From an uncultured Spirochaetaceae bacterium (GTDB lineage Bacteria; Spirochaetota; Spirochaetia; Treponematales; Treponemataceae), in contig CACYDQ010000332.1 in NCBI GenBank assembly GCA_902773215.1, positions 1 through 19,336 on the forward strand: DNA of 19,336 nucleotides. The letters run 5' to 3'. Position 1 is the stretch's first letter; every line of letters starts with the position of its first letter. The notes beneath the pieces were generated by a model. It worked only from the letters and a program-made list of their open reading frames with translations. It did not search any database and was not told the origin of the DNA. Shown piece after piece: positions 14,570 through 19,336 of this stretch. The translations under genes and the position numbers were made by a program.

Positions 14570-15421
14570 ATGGATGCCCTGCCGTTTCTCTATAAGACCG
14601 TTCCCGGAAGGGCCCTGCTCAAGCTTCTCGCTGCCCCTGCCCTCTCCCGGGCATGCGGGGCTTTTCTGGATTCCCGCCTCTCCGCATTCCTGATACAAGG
14701 CTTCGTCCGAAAAAACAAGATAAACATGGACGACTATGAAACTAATAACATTAGCACCTTCAATGAGTTTTTCAGGCGCAAGATAAAAGAAGGGAAAAGG
14801 CACTTCGACATGACCCCCTCGGTATTCTGCGCCCCCTGCGACGGGCTGCTCTCTGTCTGGCACATCGATGAGAACGGGGGCACGGTCATCCCCGTCAAAC
14901 AATCCTCCTATACGATTGCTTCCCTGCTCAAGGATGAAAAGCTTTCCGCAAGCTTCCGGGGTGGCAGCTGCCTGGTGTTCAGGCTCTGCGTGGACAACTA
15001 CCACCGCTACTGCTATGCGGACGGGGGGAAGAAAAGCGACAACGTGTTCATCCCCGGTGTTTTGCACACCGTCCGCCCCATCGCGCTGGAAACGCTCCCC
15101 GTCTTTGTGGAGAACAGCCGCGAGTACACGGTCATAGAAAGCCCCGTATTCGGGACATTTATCCAGATGGAAGTAGGGGCTATGCTCGTTGGACGAATAG
15201 TAAACCTAACAAGAGAAGGTATAGCAGTCCGCGGCCACGAGAAGGGCTTCTTTGAATACGGCGGCTCCACGATCATCGTACTCGTAGGCCCAGACAAGCT
15301 TTCCGTCCGCGCAGATATAGAAGAAAACTCCCGGCAGGGGAAGGAGACCCCCGTCCTGATGGGCGAGCAGGTCGGATTCCGCCCCGAAGCAGAAAACACT
15401 CCTGCCGGAAAGATTGATTAA
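14570..15421 (+). CDS. psd: Phosphatidylserine decarboxylase proenzyme
   Basis: A 283-residue proenzyme of the clostridial-type PSD group. It self-cleaves at a GGST site (231-234), where S233 becomes the pyruvoyl cofactor that decarboxylates phosphatidylserine to PE at the membrane. The conserved proline/aspartate segment APCDGLL (88-94, D91) and the histidine H145 in NYHRYC (143-148) are present, as is GAMLVGRIVN (203-212). The second histidine of the YHRxH motif found in many PSDs is a cysteine here (C148). A GGAGG (14553-14557) lies 12 bases before the ATG and a weaker AAGAG three bases before it; the first ATG gives the family N-terminus. It follows pssA directly. Confidence 0.93.
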   Translation: MDALPFLYKTVPGRALLKLLAAPALSRACGAFLDSRLSAFLIQGFVRKNKINMDDYETNNISTFNEFFRRKIKEGKRHFDMTPSVFCAPCDGLLSVWHIDENGGTVIPVKQSSYTIASLLKDEKLSASFRGGSCLVFRLCVDNYHRYCYADGGKKSDNVFIPGVLHTVRPIALETLPVFVENSREYTVIESPVFGTFIQMEVGAMLVGRIVNLTREGIAVRGHEKGFFEYGGSTIIVLVGPDKLSVRADIEENSRQGKETPVLMGEQVGFRPEAENTPAGKID

Positions 15422-15437
15422 TAGGAAGGTATTAGAT

Positions 15438-16697
15438 ATGTATCTCAGTTGGATTATCTATGTGATTTTCATCGCGCTCTTCGTCTGGGGTGGAAGTTTC
15501 GCGGGCTTCAGGAGCACGCAGTTCCACGAGCATCCGGCAAGCCTTGATGTAACTAAATCAATTAGGGGAATCGCCGCGGCAGGGGTAATCCTGCACCACA
15601 TTTCGCAGGAATCCGCCTTCCAGCAGGCAGGAGGGCCGGAAGGCGGCGGTATTATTCAGGCATTCTGCAACGTGGGATTCCTCTTCGTCGCAGTATTCTT
15701 CTTCTGGTCGGGCTTCGGCCTCATAAAGAGCCTCGACTCAAAACCAAATTACCTAAATGGATTCATGAAAAAACGGGTGCTGAAAGTTCTCGTCATTCCC
15801 TTCTATGTAAACGTCATCCTCTACGCCCCGCTCCACCTGCTGTCAGGAGAGAAGATGCCCGCCTCGCAATGGGCATGCAATTTCCTCGGGGTCACGATGA
15901 TGAACGAGTACGCATGGTATCCAATTGTCGCGGCCATCCTGTACACGGCCTTCTACTTCATCTTCCGGAAAGTAAAAAGCAGGAGGCTCGGCTTTGTCCT
16001 AATAGCATTTGTTATTCTTGCACTGGGTCTTGTCTTCTGTGTCAACGGACACTTCGCATGGTGGGCGGGAGAAAAGAACTGGTGGCTCACAAGGCTCGGC
16101 TGGGAAAAGTCGAAATGGTGGATGTTCATGAAAATTTTCTGGTTCTCTGGCGAATGGTGGGTCAACTCATGCCCGGCATTCCTGGCAGGGATGTTGTTCG
16201 CCCAGCATGAAGACAGAATCACTGCCTGGTTCAAGAAAAACTACTGGATTAAGTTTTTTATCCTGCTCCTTCTGACGGCCGTGCTCAGCCTGCTCTCCGC
16301 TTTCGGCCAACTGAAATTTGGCTACTGGACGGAATTCTCCGGCAACGGCCCGGGTATTCTGAACAAATTCATTACCTATATGTTGCAGGTACCTCAGTCC
16401 ATAATCGTGGTCATACTGATGTTCACCATTATGCTCAAATACCACACCTCCAACCCGCTCACCCGCTTCATGGGAAATCTCTCGCTGGAGACTTACATGA
16501 TGAACCTAATGGCATTATCCATTTTCCGCTTTCTTCTCTACAAGGGGCAGGCTCCGAACGGAGACCCGCTCCCCTATTACTGGGCGGGGAACGGCAACCT
16601 GGCCCTCTATGCCGCCGCCGTCATTGCGGCGACCATCGTACTGGCAATCGCCTACAGGATGCTGTGCACGCTCGCCCAAAGGATTCTTACCGCTTAA
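15438..16697 (+). CDS. Acyltransferase-3 (OafA/WecH-like) integral membrane protein
   Basis: A 419-residue polytopic membrane protein with about ten helices. It carries the acyltransferase-3 hallmark near the N-terminus: KSIRGIAAAGVILHH (40-54), with the catalytic-type histidine pair H53/H54, and FFWSGFGLIKS around 95-105. The late GNLSLETYMMNL helix is also typical. Members transfer acetyl, succinyl or longer acyl groups to sugars or lipids across the membrane. The start was set at 15438 rather than the upstream ATG at 15414 because AGGAAGG (15423-15429) lies eight bases before it and the upstream one would overlap psd. It is the last gene of the lipid cluster. Its stop lies inside the convergent SPOR gene (11-bp overlap). 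The acceptor is unknown. Confidence 0.87.
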   Translation: MYLSWIIYVIFIALFVWGGSFAGFRSTQFHEHPASLDVTKSIRGIAAAGVILHHISQESAFQQAGGPEGGGIIQAFCNVGFLFVAVFFFWSGFGLIKSLDSKPNYLNGFMKKRVLKVLVIPFYVNVILYAPLHLLSGEKMPASQWACNFLGVTMMNEYAWYPIVAAILYTAFYFIFRKVKSRRLGFVLIAFVILALGLVFCVNGHFAWWAGEKNWWLTRLGWEKSKWWMFMKIFWFSGEWWVNSCPAFLAGMLFAQHEDRITAWFKKNYWIKFFILLLLTAVLSLLSAFGQLKFGYWTEFSGNGPGILNKFITYMLQVPQSIIVVILMFTIMLKYHTSNPLTRFMGNLSLETYMMNLMALSIFRFLLYKGQAPNGDPLPYYWAGNGNLALYAAAVIAATIVLAIAYRMLCTLAQRILTA

Positions 16698-17247
16698 ACT
16701 CGTAGCGGGTCACGGTTATGTTGCCGAAGCCCCTGTCCGTCACAATCTCAAAGTCCCCGTCGGGATTAAAGTGGAACTCCTGGTCGTCGTCCGTGGCTTT
16801 CACTGTCCAGGCGGGGACATCGCGGAAGGCAGCCGGCTTTGGGGAAGTCGGTTCCAGCCACAGGTCACGCCTTACGTCCGAGTCGATGGGAGCCGTATCG
16901 GCCTGCTTTTCCTTCGGCTGCTTGGAGTCCCCGCTTTTGAAGACCCACAAGTCGTTTATGCCCAGAATCTGGATGAAGCGCTCCTTCTGGAGCTTGCCGC
17001 GCCTGTCATTTGCATCGGAGTATTTCCCGTACGCATTGCTCTGGACGACCCGGTGCATCACGGTACCTGACGGCAGCGTGACATCGACTATGCGGGCCGT
17101 GACATTATTCGCCGCAAGGTACTTTACGTAGTTGTCGGCGTTACTCAGTTTTTTGAACGAACCGAGACAGACATACCAAGACTCCTGTGCGGCAAGGGCA
17201 GAACAGGCAAGAATCGTTATTACGGCCAGCATGGCGACTTTTTTCAT
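16687..17247 (-). CDS. Exported SPOR-domain protein
   Basis: A 186-residue protein with a signal peptide (residues 1-20, cleavage likely after ALAA or just beyond) and a SPOR domain (about 22-98). The domain starts SWYVCLGSFKKLSNADNYVKY, the typical beta-alpha layout, and continues ARIVDVTLPSGTVMHRVV. SPOR domains bind peptidoglycan strands lacking stem peptides, often at division sites. The remainder (about 99-186) is a polar linker and a small beta-rich tail, YEFKR at the end, that I do not recognise. The start is supported by AAGGAG six bases upstream and by a strong promoter about 48 nt before it. It is single, divergent from the permease gene, and its 3' end overlaps the acyltransferase gene by 11 bp. 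Confidence 0.85.
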   Translation of the reverse strand: MKKVAMLAVITILACSALAAQESWYVCLGSFKKLSNADNYVKYLAANNVTARIVDVTLPSGTVMHRVVQSNAYGKYSDANDRRGKLQKERFIQILGINDLWVFKSGDSKQPKEKQADTAPIDSDVRRDLWLEPTSPKPAAFRDVPAWTVKATDDDQEFHFNPDGDFEIVTDRGFGNITVTRYEFKR

Positions 17248-17301
17248 GAAAAGCTCCTTATAACAAAAAAAACAGTAATGTTCTGGATATTTTGTTCCGA
17301 T

Positions 17302-17330
17302 AGTATATCTCCTGCAGAGAAAAATGGCAA
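17302..17330 (-). promoter_or_regulatory. Strong sigma-70-type promoter of the SPOR gene
   Basis: On the minus strand TTGCCA (17330-17325), a 17-bp spacer and TATACT (17307-17302). The expected start is near 17295, leaving a leader of about 48 nt with AAGGAG before the ATG. It is a normal leadered counterpart to the leaderless promoter that faces the other way. Confidence 0.65.
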
Positions 17331-17346
17331 GGGGAAAGCTTTCTTG

Positions 17347-17375
17347 TTGATTTACCTGTCCGTCTGTACTATACT
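17347..17375 (+). promoter_or_regulatory. Promoter of the ion/organic-anion permease gene, predicted leaderless
   Basis: TTGATT (17347-17352), a 17-bp spacer and TATACT (17370-17375) end six bases before the ATG at 17382. The predicted start coincides with the ATG, and no Shine-Dalgarno is present between the -10 box and the ATG. Confidence 0.6.
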
Positions 17376-17381
17376 GCCGTC

Positions 17382-18722
17382 ATGATTAACTTGAAATTCA
17401 TCATTCTTGCCGTCGCGCTCGTCATGTACGCGCTCGTCATAGCCTTTCAGGAAAAAAAGGTATTCTTCACGACCGGGGCGGCGGTTATCGTCCTCCTCCT
17501 GGGAACCGTCCTGCCGGGGGCGATATTCCGAACACCACAAGGTTATTCTGGTTCCGCCCGCCTGTATGCCCTGTCCTATTCACTGACAGAGGCAGTCAAC
17601 TGGAATGTTCTCCTAATCTATATAGGCAGCATGATTATTGCGGCCCTCTTCATCTATTCCAAGGTGCCAGCCCGCATCGCGGACGCCATCATCGCAGGCT
17701 GCAGCAACACGGGCGTGGCAATCGTGGCGATACTCGCCATGACGGGGATTATCTCGATTTTCGTCGAGAACGTCGCGACCGTCCTGGTCATGGCCCCCAT
17801 CGCCCTCGCCCTCTGTAAGAAGCTCAATCTGAAGCCCGTCAACTTTATGGTGGGTCTTTCCGTGATGAGCAACCTGGAGGGGACGGCGACCCTCGTCGGA
17901 GACCCGCCCTCCATGATTTTCGCAAGCTATGCTGGCTACAACTTCAACGACTTCTTCGTGCATGAGGGAACACTCTCCATCTTCTTTATCGTACAGACCG
18001 GCATGCTCGCAGGCTGCCTCTTCTTCTACGCATTCTTCGCCAAGGCGGGCAAGAACAAGCTGGACATGGAGAAGACCCAGGTTATCTCCTGGCTGCCCTT
18101 CACCCTGCTCCTGCTTATGATTTTCGGACTGGCAGCAATCTCATTCATCCCGGTGGAAATCAAATTCCTCAGCGGGCTCTTCGTCTTTACGCTTGGGGTA
18201 ATCGGACTGGCCTGGTACAAGCTCGTCCAGAAGAAATCCCGGGCCGACACGCTGGAAATGATTAAGGGGCTGGACTGGGAAACAATCGGGTTCCTTATCG
18301 GCATTTTCATCGTCATAGCCGCAATCCAGCAGGCGGGGCTCCTTGAGGACTTCGCCCACTTCCTCGCGGGGCTGACCGGAGGCTCCAAGCTTGCGGGATT
18401 CCTCATCATCCTCATGGTCTCCGTCGCCATCTCAGGCTTCGTGGACAACGTTCCCTATATCATCGCCATGCTGCCCGTCGCGGACACGCTTGCCCGGAGC
18501 ATGGGACAACGGCCGGAGCTGTACATGTTCGCACTACTGGTCGGAAGTTGTCTCGGCGGCAACCTAACCCCATTCGGTGCAAGTGCGAACATAGTGTCGA
18601 TGGGAATCCTAAAAAAAGAGGGCTACCCCATGTCCTTCGCCGGATGGCTCAAGCTCGGGGTGCCCTTTACCGTGATAACCACAGCCGCCGCGGGACTTGT
18701 CCTCTGGCTCCTGTGGGCATAA
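17382..18722 (+). CDS. ArsB/NhaD/SLC13-superfamily permease
   Basis: A 446-residue membrane protein with about 12 helices, of the ion transporter (IT) superfamily that includes ArsB, NhaD and the P-protein. Two inverted half-repeats are visible. The first has SIFVENVATVLVMAPIALAL (near 125-144) and NLEGTATLVGDPPSMIFASYAG (near 164-185). The second has GFVDNVPYIIAMLPV (near 348-362) and GGNLTPFGASANIVSMG (near 388-404). The paired N-x-A/T and G-D-P-P or T-P-x-G-A-S-A-N hairpins line the substrate site. The substrate could be Na+ against H+, arsenite or an organic anion; I cannot choose from sequence. The ATG has no ribosome binding site and sits at a predicted transcription start. A pair of hairpins follows the stop. 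Confidence 0.88.
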   Translation: MINLKFIILAVALVMYALVIAFQEKKVFFTTGAAVIVLLLGTVLPGAIFRTPQGYSGSARLYALSYSLTEAVNWNVLLIYIGSMIIAALFIYSKVPARIADAIIAGCSNTGVAIVAILAMTGIISIFVENVATVLVMAPIALALCKKLNLKPVNFMVGLSVMSNLEGTATLVGDPPSMIFASYAGYNFNDFFVHEGTLSIFFIVQTGMLAGCLFFYAFFAKAGKNKLDMEKTQVISWLPFTLLLLMIFGLAAISFIPVEIKFLSGLFVFTLGVIGLAWYKLVQKKSRADTLEMIKGLDWETIGFLIGIFIVIAAIQQAGLLEDFAHFLAGLTGGSKLAGFLIILMVSVAISGFVDNVPYIIAMLPVADTLARSMGQRPELYMFALLVGSCLGGNLTPFGASANIVSMGILKKEGYPMSFAGWLKLGVPFTVITTAAAGLVLWLLWA

Positions 18723-18735
18723 TGTCGTTCACATC

Positions 18736-18760
18736 GTGAGCCCAAGCGAAGCGGGCTCAC
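18736..18760 (+). terminator. Hairpin after the permease gene with a GCGAAGC core
   Basis: An 8-bp stem, GTGAGCCC (18736-18743) with GGGCTCAC (18753-18760), enclosing AAGCGAAGC, which can add a GC/GC pair around a GAA loop. It begins 14 bases after the stop codon. There is no T-run immediately after it, so it may act as an RNA-stabilising 3' hairpin or work with the next one. Confidence 0.5.
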
Positions 18761-18762
18761 AA

Positions 18763-18791
18763 GCTTAAAATGCCCGAAGGGCATTTTAAGC
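18763..18791. terminator. 13-bp hairpin shared by two convergent genes, overlapping a stop codon
   Basis: GCTTAAAATGCCC (18763-18775), loop GAA, GGGCATTTTAAGC (18779-18791): a perfect 13-bp stem whose outer arms are A/T-rich on both sides, so each strand reads G/C stem then TTTTAAGC. This fits a bidirectional terminator between the permease gene (+) and the 132-residue protein gene (-), whose TAA stop (18788-18786) is inside the stem. Confidence 0.7.
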
Positions 18792-19184
18792 GGTTATATT
18801 GACCAGCACACCGGCCTCGGGCATAAGACCCGCCAGCCCATAGGTCTGGGGCTGCTGGGCGAGCGCGATGGCGGCGTGAATCTGCTCCTCGTATCCCTTT
18901 ATGAGGGCATCCTTCTGGTTGTCGGTCAGCCCGGCCACGTCATCCTTGGACATCGCCTTCTTGTTCATGCTGACCAGCTGGTCAATCAGGGTGTTCAGTA
19001 TATGAATCTTGTCCAAGGAGACAGTCTTCTGCCCCTCCTTGGCCGCGGTGCCGTGGACGTAGGCGAGCTGTGTGTACTTCACCATCCCGGGCTGTACGGG
19101 GACATAAAGCTTGCCGGATGAAGAGCCCGCAGTAAAAACCGTCCTATAAGAAGCAGCGTTCAGGCTTATTCCATTGTTATACAT
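18786..19184 (-). CDS. Unrecognised 132-residue protein
   Basis: I do not recognise this protein. It has no signal peptide or membrane helix. The N-terminal part (1-50) is polar and beta-like, with KLYVPVQPGMVKYTQLAYVHG (25-45). Residues 57-112 form two or three amphipathic helices (SLDKIHILNTLIDQLVSMNK, KDALIKGYEEQIHAAIALAQ), and the end is hydrophobic (GLAGLMPEAGVLVNITA). Coding status is supported by a strong GGAGGAGGT about five bases before the ATG, by normal codon use and by the terminator hairpin at its stop codon. Upstream are a 19-bp palindrome and a sigma-28-like promoter, which would fit a motility-associated or cell-surface small protein, but that is inference only. Confidence 0.75.
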   Translation of the reverse strand: MYNNGISLNAASYRTVFTAGSSSGKLYVPVQPGMVKYTQLAYVHGTAAKEGQKTVSLDKIHILNTLIDQLVSMNKKAMSKDDVAGLTDNQKDALIKGYEEQIHAAIALAQQPQTYGLAGLMPEAGVLVNITA

Positions 19185-19210
19185 ACGTGACCTCCTCCAT
19201 GAGAATCTAT

Positions 19211-19229
19211 AGGTAGGCCGGGCCTACCT
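19211..19229. promoter_or_regulatory. 19-bp palindrome in the leader of the 132-residue protein gene
   Basis: AGGTAGGCC (19211-19219), one central base and GGCCTACCT (19221-19229) form a perfect dyad, 27-45 bases before the ATG at 19184. Position and symmetry suit a repressor operator; as RNA it could only fold poorly because the loop is one base, so a DNA-binding site is more likely. Confidence 0.5.
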
Positions 19230-19292
19230 GGGTCAGCGGCAAGCGAATTCAAATGCCCGCCAGTGTCATCAAAAACTGACCTTCTACTGTCA

Positions 19293-19318
19293 TTATCGGA
19301 AGTCAAGGGGAAAGATTA
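19293..19318 (-). promoter_or_regulatory. Sigma-28 (FliA)-like promoter upstream of the 132-residue protein gene
   Basis: On the minus strand TAAT at the -35 position (19318-19315, followed by CTTT) and TCCGATAA (19300-19293) are separated by 14 bases, close to the bacterial sigma-28 consensus TAAA-N14/16-GCCGATAA. It matches seven of eight bases at -10 and three of four at -35. It lies about 109 bases before the ATG. The remaining leader has no better sigma-70 pair. Confidence 0.4.
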
Positions 19319-19336
19319 GAGAAAAAAATGATATGA

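Noticed and set aside
15414..15437. An upstream ATG for the acyltransferase overlapping the psd stop
   Set aside because: It has no Shine-Dalgarno at a suitable distance, whereas the ATG at 15438 has AGGAAGG eight bases upstream and begins with the first membrane helix.

Overview
The window is gene-dense, high in G+C and coding on both strands, with no RNA gene, insertion sequence, CRISPR array or phage gene that I can see. The gene set suggests a host-associated Treponema-like spirochaete: a lipoprotein with a loose lipobox, a class III adenylate cyclase with a sensor ectodomain, a stand-alone NFU protein, a PssA/Psd phosphatidylethanolamine (PE) pathway and a membrane-anchored TPR protein. 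This assignment is inferred from protein style; no marker gene settles it.

Layout. (1) 1-1346: a short leader region and a GT4 glycosyltransferase (+). (2) 1343-5580 (-): a two-gene signalling unit, transcribed cyclase first. A 1013-residue sensor adenylate cyclase (14 predicted propeller strands, Y_Y_Y, one TM helix, coiled coil, class III cyclase) overlaps by one base a UrtA/AmiC-type amide-binding lipoprotein that has no permease genes beside it. (3) 5710-6570 (+): an NFU Fe-S scaffold and a SlyD-type FKBP isomerase with a 12-cysteine tail, followed by in-frame 45-nt echoes of the tail beyond the stop codon. (4) 9720-6700 (-): a Lrp/AsnC regulator, a PLP aminotransferase and a membrane-anchored TPR protein ending in a degenerate Mrr-like domain; the genes overlap or nearly abut, and a strong terminator follows. 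(5) 11297-9784 (-): an orphan OppF-like ATPase overlapping a small DUF3899-like membrane protein. (6) 11395-16697 (+): a MATE exporter, then a lipid cluster made of an LPG-synthase-TM (UPF0104) protein, phosphatidylserine synthase, phosphatidylserine decarboxylase and an acyltransferase-3 protein. (7) 17247-16687 (-): an exported SPOR-domain protein, divergent from an ArsB/NhaD/SLC13-type permease at 17382-18722 (+). (8) 19184-18786 (-): an unrecognised 132-residue protein behind a sigma-28-like promoter and a 19-bp palindrome.

The lipid cluster is the clearest pathway: PssA makes phosphatidylserine from CDP-diacylglycerol and serine, Psd converts it to PE, and the flanking membrane proteins may move or modify lipids. 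The most unusual features are: first genes of transcription units whose -10 box ends only 6-12 nt before the ATG, predicting leaderless or nearly leaderless mRNAs, while downstream genes keep Shine-Dalgarno sites; the propeller-cyclase plus orphan binding-protein pair; the SlyD tail repeats past the stop; the TPR-Mrr fusion without nuclease residues; and a pair of GAA-loop hairpins at the 18.7 kb junction. All family calls are from reading motifs by eye, without database searches.
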